From positions 1-20,039 of the IMG/VR virus record IMGVR_UViG_3300032323_001801: DNA of 20,039 nt; one strand, written 5' to 3'. The DNA is from a virus. The position numbers were made by a program, and so were the translations under genes. The stretch's first letter is position 1; each line of letters opens with the position of its first letter. The notes under the pieces are model-generated. The model did no database searches. It saw nothing but the letters and a program-made list of their open reading frames with translations, and had not been told where the DNA came from. Of this stretch, positions 1 to 7,371 are shown piece after piece.

Positions 1-264
1 ATACTTGGTATTGCCGCATATGGTCGTACACAAGAAAAGATGGCGGGTGCTAACAACGGTGGTTTAGCGTTACCAGGTGCTGGTCCAACACCAACACCAA
101 GTTTTAGTGCGCCTAGCCCAACACCAAGTTTCAGTGCTCCTAAACCGGCGCCGAGTTTTAGTGCTCCTAGCCCAGCACCAAGTTTCAGTGCTCCGCCGGC
201 AGCATCAACATTTTCAAGTACAGGTAAACCAATGCCTGTGCAACCAGATCAACCAGAACTATAA
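1..264 (+). CDS. C-terminal end of an unknown protein with Pro/Ser/Phe repeat tail (partial)
   Basis: The frame is open from the first base of the window, so this is the 3' end of a longer gene rather than a gene starting at the ATG at 40. The visible 87 residues begin LGIAAYGRTQEKMAG and then become low-complexity: four tandem nine-residue units of the form P-[TA]-P-S-F-S-A-P-x, ending in a short tail KPMPVQPDQPEL. No catalytic motif is visible and the family cannot be named from this fragment. Repetitive Pro/Ala/Ser tails often act as flexible linkers or surface-exposed ends, but that is only a general expectation. The stop at 262-264 overlaps the ribosome binding site of the next gene, suggesting co-transcription. 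Confidence 0.7.
   Translation: MLGIAAYGRTQEKMAGANNGGLALPGAGPTPTPSFSAPSPTPSFSAPKPAPSFSAPSPAPSFSAPPAASTFSSTGKPMPVQPDQPEL
91..198 (+). repeat. Four tandem 27-bp repeats in coding sequence
   Basis: Four consecutive in-frame 27-base units (91-117, 118-144, 145-171, 172-198) each encode P-[TA]-P-S-F-S-A-P-x. Units differ mainly at a few synonymous or T/A-changing positions, so the array expanded by duplication and has since drifted. The repeat lies wholly within the partial upstream gene. Confidence 0.9.
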
Positions 265-276
265 GGAGATAAGTTC

Positions 277-513
277 ATGAAAAAATTATTAGCACTATTA
301 GTAGCATCGGCATTTGTTATGCCAGTAATGGCAGCAGATGAGGCACCAAAAACAAAACGTGCCTGTGTAATGCAGAAGGATCCAAAAACAGGCAAGGAAA
401 AAGAAGTCTGTAAAGAAATCAAAATTCATAAAAAACACGAAGGCACAGCAGTACCTGACAAAGCACCTCCTAAAAAGGACGATAAAAAGAAACCTGAACC
501 AGCCAAAAAATAA
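277..513 (+). CDS. Small exported lysine-rich protein
   Basis: This 78-residue protein starts with a textbook signal peptide: MKK, a hydrophobic core LLALLVASAFVMPV, and an Ala-x-Ala-type cleavage region around residues 18-20 (VMAADEA). The mature part is hydrophilic, very rich in Lys, Glu and Pro, and has two cysteines (RACVMQ and EVCKE) that could form a disulfide in the periplasm. The C-terminus is a run of Lys/Pro/Asp. A strong AAGGAG at 263-268 lies 8 bases before the ATG and fixes the start. No known family is recognised. Export to the periplasm is inferred from the signal peptide. Transcription probably ends at the hairpin at 532-566. Confidence 0.8.
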   Translation: MKKLLALLVASAFVMPVMAADEAPKTKRACVMQKDPKTGKEKEVCKEIKIHKKHEGTAVPDKAPPKKDDKKKPEPAKK

Positions 514-519
514 TCGGGC

Positions 520-548
520 TTGACATAAATTAAAAGGTATAGTATAAT
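520..548 (+). promoter_or_regulatory. Perfect sigma70-type promoter for the dnaJ-def-clpA cluster
   Basis: TTGACA (520-525) and TATAAT (543-548) are both exact consensus hexamers with an optimal 17-base spacer. Transcription would start near 555, only about 17 bases before the dnaJ ATG. A promoter this good would be read by unmodified host RNA polymerase, implying early expression of the genes downstream. Confidence 0.8.
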
Positions 549-566
549 TTTACTATACCTTTTTTT
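532..566 (+). terminator. Intrinsic terminator overlapping the promoter
   Basis: A 13-bp perfect inverted repeat (AAAAGGTATAGTA at 532-544 with TACTATACCTTTT at 551-563, six-base loop) is followed by a T tract to 566. It would terminate transcription from the exported-protein gene. Its left arm and loop contain the -10 hexamer of the next promoter, and RNA starting near 555 contains only part of the right arm, so the new transcript escapes the hairpin. Confidence 0.75.
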
Positions 567-571
567 ACCAT

Positions 572-1393
572 ATGAGTGATCACTATAATACATTAGGCGT
601 TGGACGAAATGCCAACGCAGACGAAATTAAAAAAGCCTACCGAAAGTTGGCTGGCAAACACCATCCCGATCGTGGTGGGGATACCAAACGGTTTCAGCAA
701 ATTCAAGAAGCATACGATACCCTAAGCGATCCAGGTAAGCGCCAGCAATACGACAATCCTCAACCAGAATTCCGTTTCCATACAGGAAATATGGGAGGGT
801 TTGAAGATATGTTTTCAAACTTTGGTTTTGGAGGCATGGGGCGTAGACAGCAAGTACGAAGAAATAAAAACGTTACTATACAAGTACGCATGACCTTAAA
901 AGATATTTTTGAAGGCAAGGAAGTAGTAGGAAGTATTCGACTACCCAGCGGCAAAGATCAAGCACTACAGATAAAAATACCAAGAGGTGTACAACACGGA
1001 GATCAGATTAGATTCCAGGGCCTAGGAGACGATAGTTTACCGGGAATACCCAAAGGCGATCTAATTGCCAACATTGTTCAACTACCCGATCATCGATATC
1101 GTAGAGATGGCCCGCATCTCTTTACTGAAGCACAGATAAATGCCTTTGATGCTATACTAGGCACTACTATTGTTGTGGACACTATTGCAGATACTCATTT
1201 AGAAATTTCAGTTCCTGCAGGAATTCAACATGGACAAATGATTAATTGTAGGGGACATGGGTTATACGAAATGAACAGACATGACTCCAGGGGTAGCATG
1301 TTTGTTGTAATTAATGTTACTACGCCTAATAATTTAGAACCTGGCGACAGAGTAGTATTAGAAAAACTACAGAGGAAATATGCAGGTCAGTGA
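572..1393 (+). CDS. dnaJ: DnaJ-like (type II, CbpA-like) Hsp40 co-chaperone
   Basis: This 273-residue protein has an N-terminal J domain (residues about 4-60) with the HPD signature at 31-33 that stimulates the DnaK/Hsp70 ATPase. A short Gly/Phe-rich linker follows (about 67-91, GFEDMFSNFGFGG), then a C-terminal region (about 95-270) with the look of the two beta-barrel substrate-binding domains. The CxxCxGxG zinc-finger repeats of classical DnaJ are absent, making it a type II/CbpA-like J protein. It begins a set of overlapping genes, its stop lying 14 bases inside def. There is no clear Shine-Dalgarno upstream of ATG 572, and the promoter predicts a leader of only about 17 bases, so initiation may be near-leaderless. 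It would act in the cytoplasm with host DnaK. Confidence 0.9.
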   Translation: MSDHYNTLGVGRNANADEIKKAYRKLAGKHHPDRGGDTKRFQQIQEAYDTLSDPGKRQQYDNPQPEFRFHTGNMGGFEDMFSNFGFGGMGRRQQVRRNKNVTIQVRMTLKDIFEGKEVVGSIRLPSGKDQALQIKIPRGVQHGDQIRFQGLGDDSLPGIPKGDLIANIVQLPDHRYRRDGPHLFTEAQINAFDAILGTTIVVDTIADTHLEISVPAGIQHGQMINCRGHGLYEMNRHDSRGSMFVVINVTTPNNLEPGDRVVLEKLQRKYAGQ

Positions 1394-1889
1394 TTTCCAA
1401 CTTAAAAAAGATCCAGATCCGATACTTTATCAAAAATTAGAAGATTACGATTTTTCTTGTGGTATGGATCCATATGAAATCGAACGTGTGATGATTGCCA
1501 TAATGGAAGATGAATATGGCATTGGCATTTCGGCCAATCAAGTAGGATTTGATAAAAGAGTTGTAATAGTAAAACCAAAAGGACAATCGGCTTTTGCATT
1601 GTTTAATCCTGTTATTATAGAACGACACGGAGAATGTTCAGACGAAGAAGGATGTCTAAGTTTTCCAGGTTTGTTTATGCAGATAAAAAGATTCGAAACT
1701 ATTACTGCAAAATATCTTGACAAGGATGCAAAAGAATGTACAATTACATTGTCTGGTATGGATGCCAAGTGTCTTCAGCATGAAATAGATCATTTGGACG
1801 GAATAGTTTTTACCAGTCATGTTAGCAAAATGAAATTAGATTTAGCACGTAAACGTCAAAGGAAATTATTAAATGGTAGAACCAAGTGA
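1380..1889 (+). CDS. def: Peptide deformylase
   Basis: The enzyme removes the N-formyl group from nascent polypeptides. All three family motifs are present in the 169 residues: GIGISANQ (47-54), EGCLSFPG (90-97, metal ligand Cys92) and HEIDH (134-138, with metal ligands His134 and His138 and catalytic Glu135). The length is normal for bacterial and phage deformylases, and it has a usual basic C-terminal helix. A GAGGA at 1372-1376 precedes the start inside the end of dnaJ. Deformylases are well known in marine cyanophages, where they are thought to help mature host-type proteins during infection. Here the gene sits between a co-chaperone and an unfoldase, consistent with a protein-maturation operon. 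Confidence 0.95.
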   Translation: MQVSDFQLKKDPDPILYQKLEDYDFSCGMDPYEIERVMIAIMEDEYGIGISANQVGFDKRVVIVKPKGQSAFALFNPVIIERHGECSDEEGCLSFPGLFMQIKRFETITAKYLDKDAKECTITLSGMDAKCLQHEIDHLDGIVFTSHVSKMKLDLARKRQRKLLNGRTK

Positions 1890-4125
1890 AGAACTACAAG
1901 CAGTCTTTGAAAAAGCAGTAGAAGATTGTAAAAAACTCAGTCACGAATATGTGACACTAGAGCATCTTACATTCGCTATGTTATGCGAGGAAAAATTCTA
2001 CGAGTTATTGACTAACTACGGTGCCAACACAGAATATGTTAAAACTAATCTCGAACATCACTTAAAAACCAAGTGTGAAGATATTATTTTAGAAAACCCT
2101 GGCAAATACAAACCAAAGAAAACACAATCCGTTGAGCGTGTGTTAAATCGTGCATTTACACAAGTTCTTTTCAGCGGGCGCCAGAGTATCGAACTGTTAG
2201 ATGTATTCCTTAGCATTCTTAGCGAAAAACGCAGTTATGCTGTCTACTATCTAAACAAGGGCGGAATAGAAAAAGATAAGTTTGCTGACTTTATCAATAA
2301 CGAAGTTGAAAGCGAAGAAGAAGAACACACCAGCGACGGGCAAAGTGAAAAAGCCCTTCGTAGTTTTACCACTAATTTAAACGATCAGGTTAAAAAGAGT
2401 AAAGTTGATCCTGTGATTGGTCGTGAATTTGAATTAGAACAAATTGCACTAGGACTTGGACGTAGAACAAAAAATAATGTTCTGTTAGTTGGTGATCCTG
2501 GTGTTGGTAAGACTGCTATTGCAGAAGGTTTAGCCTATAATATTGTTAACGACAATGTTCCAAAGTTTTTAAAAGAATATACTGTTTATAACTTGGATAT
2601 CAGTAGTATGTTGGCTGGTAGTAAGTACCGCGGCGACTTTGAAGAACGTTTTAAACTTGTACTTAAGGCTCTGCAAAGCAAAGGCAAGACTGTGCTGTTT
2701 ATCGACGAAGCACATATGATTTCTGGTGCGGGTGCAGGAGGACAACAAAATAGCAACGATCTTGCTAACATGATGAAACCAGCATTGAGCAAAGGTAACA
2801 TCAAAGTTGTAGCAAGTACTACTTGGGAAGAATATCGCAAGTACTTTGAAAAAGATCGTGCCCTAATGCGTCGATTCCAACGTGTTACTGTAGACGAACC
2901 TACAGCAGACATGGCACGTGATATTCTTCTTGGAATTAAGAAATATTATGAAAAACATCATAATGTTATTATTACAGATGAAGCCGTTGAATCAGCAGTT
3001 AAACTATCAGTAAAATATATCACTGATAAGAAATTGCCAGATAAAGCCATTGACTTAATTGACGTTGCTTGCAGTCGATTTAATATTAAAGAACAGGATG
3101 AAAATCGAATTGTAGATGTTCCTGAAGTACAGTTTGAACTCAGTAAGATGGTTAACTTACCTGAGGAAACAGTTAAAGAGAGAGAAAGTTCTAATTTAGT
3201 TAATCTAGAAAAGAACATGAAAGCAGAAGTGTACGGACAAGATGAAGCCATTGGCGAACTTATTGATAAGATTTTAGTAGCACAGGCAGGATTAAAACCA
3301 GAAAACAAACCTATCGGAAGTTTTGTATTCATGGGTCCAACAGGCACTGGTAAAACAGAAACTGCTAAACAGTTGGCTAAACAAATGGGCATTCCGATGA
3401 TTCGCTTTGATATGAGCGAATATCAGGAAAAGCACAGTGTTAGTAAATTAATTGGTAGTCCTCCGGGCTATGTTGGCTTTGAAGAAAACGCAGGCCTACT
3501 GATTACTAAACTACAAGAACATCCACATTGTGTGTTGTTGTTAGATGAAATTGAAAAATCTCATCCAGATGTATCCACTATTCTTCTACAACTTATGGAC
3601 AATGGTAAGGTCACTGGTAGTAACGGTAAAGAAGCAGATGCTCGTAACGTAGTATTAATTATGACTACTAACTTGGGTGCCGCTGATGCAGATCGCAATG
3701 TTATCGGATTTGGTAATCAAGACAGTGAATATGAAGATCGAGAACTTAAGAAGTTCTTTGCTCCAGAGTTCCGTAATCGTTTAGATGGTATTATCACATT
3801 TGGTAAACTTAGCAAAGAAACTATGATTAAGGTAGTAGGCAAGTTCTTAGTAGAACTTAAAGCACAAATCAAAGACAAAGACATTGATATCACTATTTCC
3901 AACGACGCAATAGATTATCTAGTTGAAAAAGGCTTTGATAAGAAGATGGGTGCCCGTCCTCTACAACGTGTAATCGATAAAGATATTAAACGTCCGCTAA
4001 GTAAGAGTATGTTGTTTGGAGACTTAAAAGGCGGCGGTCGTGTTCATATCGATGTACAAGATAACGAGTTAGTCCTTAAAACTGAAAATGAAACAAATAA
4101 AGAAAACCAATCATCTGTTCTATGA
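1873..4125 (+). CDS. clpA: ClpA-like AAA+ unfoldase (Clp protease ATPase subunit)
   Basis: This 750-residue protein is the length of bacterial ClpA and has its layout. An N-terminal repeat domain (1-145) is followed by an acidic linker. AAA1 carries Walker A GDPGVGKT (207-214), Walker B LFIDEA (275-280) and pore-loop region KYRGDFEER. AAA2 carries Walker A GPTGTGKT (488-495), Walker B LLLDEIEKSHPD (from 555) and pore loop GYVG (532-535). There is no ClpB/ClpC-type coiled-coil insertion in AAA1. The segment VIGFGNQD (610-617) sits where ClpA has its IGL ClpP-docking loop, so the unfoldase could pair with host ClpP. No clpP is seen in this window. It overlaps def by 17 bases and the next gene by 38. 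AAAGGAAA at about 1858-1865 is a reasonable ribosome site. Confidence 0.93.
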   Translation: MVEPSEELQAVFEKAVEDCKKLSHEYVTLEHLTFAMLCEEKFYELLTNYGANTEYVKTNLEHHLKTKCEDIILENPGKYKPKKTQSVERVLNRAFTQVLFSGRQSIELLDVFLSILSEKRSYAVYYLNKGGIEKDKFADFINNEVESEEEEHTSDGQSEKALRSFTTNLNDQVKKSKVDPVIGREFELEQIALGLGRRTKNNVLLVGDPGVGKTAIAEGLAYNIVNDNVPKFLKEYTVYNLDISSMLAGSKYRGDFEERFKLVLKALQSKGKTVLFIDEAHMISGAGAGGQQNSNDLANMMKPALSKGNIKVVASTTWEEYRKYFEKDRALMRRFQRVTVDEPTADMARDILLGIKKYYEKHHNVIITDEAVESAVKLSVKYITDKKLPDKAIDLIDVACSRFNIKEQDENRIVDVPEVQFELSKMVNLPEETVKERESSNLVNLEKNMKAEVYGQDEAIGELIDKILVAQAGLKPENKPIGSFVFMGPTGTGKTETAKQLAKQMGIPMIRFDMSEYQEKHSVSKLIGSPPGYVGFEENAGLLITKLQEHPHCVLLLDEIEKSHPDVSTILLQLMDNGKVTGSNGKEADARNVVLIMTTNLGAADADRNVIGFGNQDSEYEDRELKKFFAPEFRNRLDGIITFGKLSKETMIKVVGKFLVELKAQIKDKDIDITISNDAIDYLVEKGFDKKMGARPLQRVIDKDIKRPLSKSMLFGDLKGGGRVHIDVQDNELVLKTENETNKENQSSVL

Positions 4126-4744
4126 CAAGTATGTAAATAAAATCTCCATCTACACACCGCTGGCTGGAGATTTTCGTACTAAAGAATTAGATCGACTAAA
4201 GATTAATTTTGATCACTACAGCCAACTTCTAGAAAACAGTAAAAATGGTTTTATAGAAGTGGGTTCGTGGAACAAAAAACGCATTTCAGTCAGCGATGTA
4301 TTTGTTGGTTTTAAACTATTAAATCTTTTAGATTCTGAAGAAGATTTTTCAGTTCGTGTTGAAGGCAGGATACTGGGAATTTATTCTAACAACGATAATC
4401 TTATAGAAAAAATACGCTGTTTAGATTCTAGCATAGTTCGTGAAATTAGTAGACCTAGCAACGAAACTGTGAAAAATTTTCTGTTAGCCAATCCTAACAA
4501 AGTCATTGCAAAAACCTACACTCACAAGTTTCGAGTAACAGTTAACCCTTTACGGCACAACAGCGAAAGTTTCCATGAATGGGCTGAAAAAATTCCTAAA
4601 ATTAAACTTTTAAAGCGTACTTATAAAACCGAAGGCTATTTCTATGCCGCAGACGAAAAAGTACTAGGTTTATGTAAGTTGTTTTTAGGCTCTAAAATAC
4701 GCCGCATAGACGAATTAGTCACAGAAGAGGAAATTTGTGGCTAA
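4088..4744 (+). CDS. Unknown protein translationally coupled to clpA
   Basis: This gene encodes a 218-residue soluble basic protein starting MKQIKKTNHLFYDKYV, with no signal peptide, no membrane segment and no catalytic signature I can recognise. A mix of beta-strand-like and charged segments suggests a compact globular fold. The ATG lies 38 bases inside the end of the ClpA-like gene, in another frame. Such a large overlap indicates translational coupling and membership in the same early transcript. A role linked to the unfoldase, such as an adaptor, is possible from position alone but nothing in the sequence shows it. The next gene starts after a hairpin and late-promoter motif, so this is probably the last gene of the early cluster. 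Confidence 0.75.
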   Translation: MKQIKKTNHLFYDKYVNKISIYTPLAGDFRTKELDRLKINFDHYSQLLENSKNGFIEVGSWNKKRISVSDVFVGFKLLNLLDSEEDFSVRVEGRILGIYSNNDNLIEKIRCLDSSIVREISRPSNETVKNFLLANPNKVIAKTYTHKFRVTVNPLRHNSESFHEWAEKIPKIKLLKRTYKTEGYFYAADEKVLGLCKLFLGSKIRRIDELVTEEEICG

Positions 4745-4750
4745 AGCAAA

Positions 4751-4787
4751 ATAGCATAAATACTCTAATAATGGGTAGTTATGCTAT
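4751..4787 (+). promoter_or_regulatory. Long hairpin hiding the start codon of the first late gene
   Basis: A perfect 9-bp inverted repeat, ATAGCATAA (4751-4759) with TTATGCTAT (4779-4787), continues after one A/G mismatch into five more pairs (TACTC 4761-4765 with GGGTA 4773-4777, one G-U), leaving a 7-base loop. The 3' arm contains the GGGTAG region and most of the ATG at 4786. RNA reading through from the clpA cluster would fold and mask this start. RNA starting at the late-promoter motif would lack the 5' arm and be translatable. Confidence 0.7.
4756..4762 (+). promoter_or_regulatory. T4-type late promoter motif ATAAATA
   Basis: CATAAATAC matches the T4 late-promoter core (TATAAATA) and the NATAAATA form described for T4-like cyanophages. 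It lies in a gap between genes, just ahead of the first capsid-tag gene. Transcription would begin about six bases downstream, near 4768, inside the loop of the hairpin. Confidence 0.6.
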
Positions 4788-5142
4788 GAAAACATTCAAA
4801 GAATTATTTGAAAGCCTTGATAAACCAGAAAACTGGTTAGAAGAAACATATCACGGCGATGATTTTTATCTACAATACGGTGACGTAGAAGAATCTTTAG
4901 AAGAAGCAGAGTATCGCGGACGTAAGGTTTCTCTGGGTAAACCGATGCAGGGCGATGTTAAAAAATTCAAAGTCTATGTGCGTAACCCACAGGGTAATGT
5001 TGTCAAAGTAAACTTTGGCGATCCCAACATGAAAATCAAAAAGTCTAATCCTGCAAGACGTCGCAGTTTCCGTGCCCGACATAATTGCGATAATCCCGGA
5101 CCAAGACACAAGGCACGTTACTGGAGTTGTCGCAAATGGTAA
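4786..5142 (+). CDS. Small basic protein with capsid-targeting-like N-terminus
   Basis: Upstream in-frame TTG (4735) and ATG (4771) starts exist, but ATG 4786 gives MKTFKELFESL, which closely resembles the T4 internal-protein capsid targeting sequence MKTYQEFIAE and contains an L-x-E site (LFE). From that start the protein is 118 residues. A central acidic stretch (about 31-42) is followed by a basic C-terminal domain with KKFKVYVRNPQGNVVKVNFG (about 60-79) and RARHNCDNPGPRHKARYWSC near the end, including two cysteines. From memory this C-terminal type recurs in marine T4-like phages without an assigned function. It is the first gene of the putative late block, under the hairpin/late-promoter element, and overlaps the next gene by 7 bases. 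Confidence 0.8.
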   Translation: MKTFKELFESLDKPENWLEETYHGDDFYLQYGDVEESLEEAEYRGRKVSLGKPMQGDVKKFKVYVRNPQGNVVKVNFGDPNMKIKKSNPARRRSFRARHNCDNPGPRHKARYWSCRKW

Positions 5143-5483
5143 AATTATACGAGTTAGATCAGCAATTAAAAAATTTAGAAGATGTAGATTTAGTAGACGA
5201 TCTACATTACTTCATGAACAACGATCCTAAATTTTATAGAAGAATTATGTATCCTGTTCTAAGTCAAGTAAAGAACAAGATGAAACAAGGACAGGGTTGC
5301 AGTCATGATGTCTTTAGACCCTGTGTAGATACAGCAGCCAAACTCTATTGTAAAAAGTTTCAAATACCAAGCAATGACAAATCTGTGTTTACCGATGTTG
5401 ACAGAGATGCACTAGCACGTAAAATATTTCAACAAGAAAGTGAAAGAATTAAGCAAGGCGCATACGATAGGAACGAACAATGA
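5136..5483 (+). CDS. Conserved-looking small phage protein, unknown function
   Basis: ATG 5136 is preferred over the in-frame TTG at 5127 because GGAG at 5123-5126 is nine bases upstream of the ATG. The 115-residue product starts MVKLYELDQQLKNLED, is mostly predicted alpha-helical, and has three cysteines in its middle (GQGCSHDVFRPC, YCKK). The N-terminus contains L-Y-E, a possible prohead-protease site, but resembles the other capsid tags only weakly. The segment FYRRIMYPVLSQVKNKMK and the C-terminal DRDALARKIF...RIKQGAYD resemble an unassigned protein I recall from T4-like marine phages. Its stop overlaps the next start as ATGA, indicating translational coupling inside the putative capsid-protein block. 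Confidence 0.75.
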   Translation: MVKLYELDQQLKNLEDVDLVDDLHYFMNNDPKFYRRIMYPVLSQVKNKMKQGQGCSHDVFRPCVDTAAKLYCKKFQIPSNDKSVFTDVDRDALARKIFQQESERIKQGAYDRNEQ

Positions 5484-6223
5484 TATTGTTAGAAGGCGGC
5501 AATGTATTTGCAGATGCTACTCCTTTTGATCACAAAGAAGTACCTGCAATATTAAAAAGAGTTAATGATGCATTGCAAGGCACAGGCATACGTGCTATTC
5601 CTGTAGGCAGTGCTGCCACACCAACTCCTGGAAAACAAAGCGGAGATATGGATGTCATTGTTGATGAAAAGGCTGTGCTAGATTTTTTTAAAGCCAAAGA
5701 TGCTAAAACTGGTCGTAAAGCATTAAACGATTATATTGCTGGTAAAGGATTAGAAACTGCACAGAGCGGTATTAATGTTCATGTCCGTGTACCAACAGAA
5801 GATAGTTTTGCACAAGTGGACGTTATGGTGTCTCAAAATGCAGAACGTGTTTCTCAATTTCATAAACACAATATTCCAGCAGGTAGTCCTTACAAAGGTG
5901 TTAACAAACAATTAGTCATGGCCATACTTGCTAAGAGCAAAGGCTATATGTGGAGTGCGTGGCAAGGTCTATTCAGCCGCACACCCGACGGCAAAAAAGG
6001 GTCGTTAGTCACAGACGAACTAGCAGACATAGCAGAAATATTAACAGGAAAGAAAAACGCCGCAGTGTTAGGCAGTGTTGAAAGCATTTTAGATGCACTT
6101 CCAAAAGATCAAGCAGACGCATTGTTAGCCAAAGCCAAAGAAGATCCTAACTGGAGGGAAGTTCCAGTTAAACAAGAAAGTGCTGAACTACAGCGTATTA
6201 GAAAGTTGAGTGGATTAGCATGA
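5480..6223 (+). CDS. Pol-beta-type nucleotidyltransferase-like protein
   Basis: This 247-residue protein has a minimal nucleotidyltransferase core: a GS motif (VGSAATPTPGKQ, residues about 42-53), then GDMDVIVD supplying the paired metal-binding aspartates, and a third acidic position in AQVDVMV (about 113-119). The N-terminus MILLEGGNVFAD matches a nucleotidyltransferase group I recall from marine T4-like phages that begins with EGGNVF. Substrate is unknown; the superfamily includes tRNA CCA-adding enzymes, terminal transferases and antitoxin-type AMPylases. The C-terminus ESAELQRIRKLSGLA matches a short motif also found at the end of the 11535 gene. Start and stop overlap neighbours by ATGA, placing it directly before a ligase-like enzyme. 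Confidence 0.82.
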   Translation: MILLEGGNVFADATPFDHKEVPAILKRVNDALQGTGIRAIPVGSAATPTPGKQSGDMDVIVDEKAVLDFFKAKDAKTGRKALNDYIAGKGLETAQSGINVHVRVPTEDSFAQVDVMVSQNAERVSQFHKHNIPAGSPYKGVNKQLVMAILAKSKGYMWSAWQGLFSRTPDGKKGSLVTDELADIAEILTGKKNAAVLGSVESILDALPKDQADALLAKAKEDPNWREVPVKQESAELQRIRKLSGLA

Positions 6224-7371
6224 GACTAAGAGAAATTTTTTCAGGCTTAACAGAAGCAACGGCACCTAAACAATTAGGCCGTGCATTTAACCATTTAGAA
6301 GATTTAGTTTTCTTTTACGGCAGTAAAGGCACACAAGAAGCATTAAGCCATATTAAAGACTTTGCTACACAACAAGGTGCTGAAAGTATTCGTATGAAGT
6401 GGGACGGTAATCCTCAAATTTATTGGGGTAGAGAAACAAAGAACGGTCCACTATTGCTAGGTGGTCACAACGGTTGGAGCCGTGGAGCAAAAACTGACAG
6501 TCCTGAGGCTATTAGAGATTTTATTTTAAATAAAAGTGGTAGTCCTAAAACTCCAGACGAACAAGCGGCACGTGAACAATTTGCTGGACAGTTTGCTAGT
6601 TTATATGATTACTTCGATCGTAGTACACCCAGAGACTTTGTAGGATTTGTTTATGCTGATGGATTATTCCTACAACGTCCGCAATTAGACAAAGAAGATG
6701 TTTATAACTTCTGTCCTAATCCTAAATCACAAACCTGCTATCACGTTCGCAAAGACAGCGACCTTGGCAAGCGTATAGCACAGGCAGACGTTATGGTTGT
6801 TGGTCATGCATATTTTCCACAATGGGGCATGCCTGATTCAGCACAAAAACCAATTTCAGACTTCAGTCAATTTAATTCTAATCCTAAGTTAATAGTGTTA
6901 GGTCCTATCTATAATAAAAAACCTGTTAAGATAGACGATGACAGTGTGTTGGCTGTAGAAAAATATCTAGCACAACACGCAGGACAAATAGACGGCTTCC
7001 TTGCAGACACTGCGGGATTGGCAGATTTAAAAGATATCCTTTACAAGTATGTAAATCAAACAGCCAAAGCCAAACAATTAGACGACGTCAGTATGGCACA
7101 CTTTAAGCAATGGTTAAACACTGCTAAAGTCAGTGCAGGTAAAATGGCCAAAATTGATGAAAAAATTAAAGCAAATCCTAACGGTCTTGATGCCATATTT
7201 AAATTAGTACGTATGATACAAGATATGAAGGACGATGTTATTGATCAAATAGAAGGCGAGCAGGGAGACATATGGGACACACAAGGTGAAGGCCGTGTAC
7301 GCTATGCTGATCAAGGTAAAGAATTTGGTAATGTAAAACTAGTACCTCGTAAAAGGTGGACACCGCAATGA
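6220..7371 (+). CDS. Ligase-superfamily covalent nucleotidyltransferase-like protein with capsid tag
   Basis: The protein has 383 residues. After an N-terminal tag MRLREIFSGLTE, which contains the T4 prohead-protease-type site L-T-E, the core carries MKWDGNPQ (Lys60 to Gln66). This is the KxDG motif I where ATP-dependent DNA/RNA ligases and capping enzymes form a lysyl-AMP. FVGFVYADGLFL is a plausible motif III. GEGRVRYADQGKEFGNVKLV near the C-terminus fits motif IV (EG) and motif V (VKLV). From memory similar KWDG proteins are common in marine T4-like phages and lack a proven function. No separate OB-fold domain is evident. It may seal or adenylylate nucleic acid ends, but the substrate is not known. 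ATGA overlaps link it to both neighbours. Confidence 0.78.
   Translation: MRLREIFSGLTEATAPKQLGRAFNHLEDLVFFYGSKGTQEALSHIKDFATQQGAESIRMKWDGNPQIYWGRETKNGPLLLGGHNGWSRGAKTDSPEAIRDFILNKSGSPKTPDEQAAREQFAGQFASLYDYFDRSTPRDFVGFVYADGLFLQRPQLDKEDVYNFCPNPKSQTCYHVRKDSDLGKRIAQADVMVVGHAYFPQWGMPDSAQKPISDFSQFNSNPKLIVLGPIYNKKPVKIDDDSVLAVEKYLAQHAGQIDGFLADTAGLADLKDILYKYVNQTAKAKQLDDVSMAHFKQWLNTAKVSAGKMAKIDEKIKANPNGLDAIFKLVRMIQDMKDDVIDQIEGEQGDIWDTQGEGRVRYADQGKEFGNVKLVPRKRWTPQ

Noticed and set aside
77-280. 67-codon alternative frame across the repeat region
   Set aside because: It is a shadow of the repetitive reading frame that is open from base 1; its composition (His/Gln/Val repeats) reflects the repeat in another frame.
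2958-3392. 144-codon frame on the minus strand
   Set aside because: It is antisense to the second ATPase domain of the ClpA-like gene, is Ser/Leu-rich as expected of a shadow, and has no start signals.
4735-4785. Upstream TTG (4735) and ATG (4771) starts for the 4786 gene
   Set aside because: The extra residues do not fit the shared tag pattern, while MKTFKELFESL from 4786 matches it. ATG 4771 remains a possible minor start.
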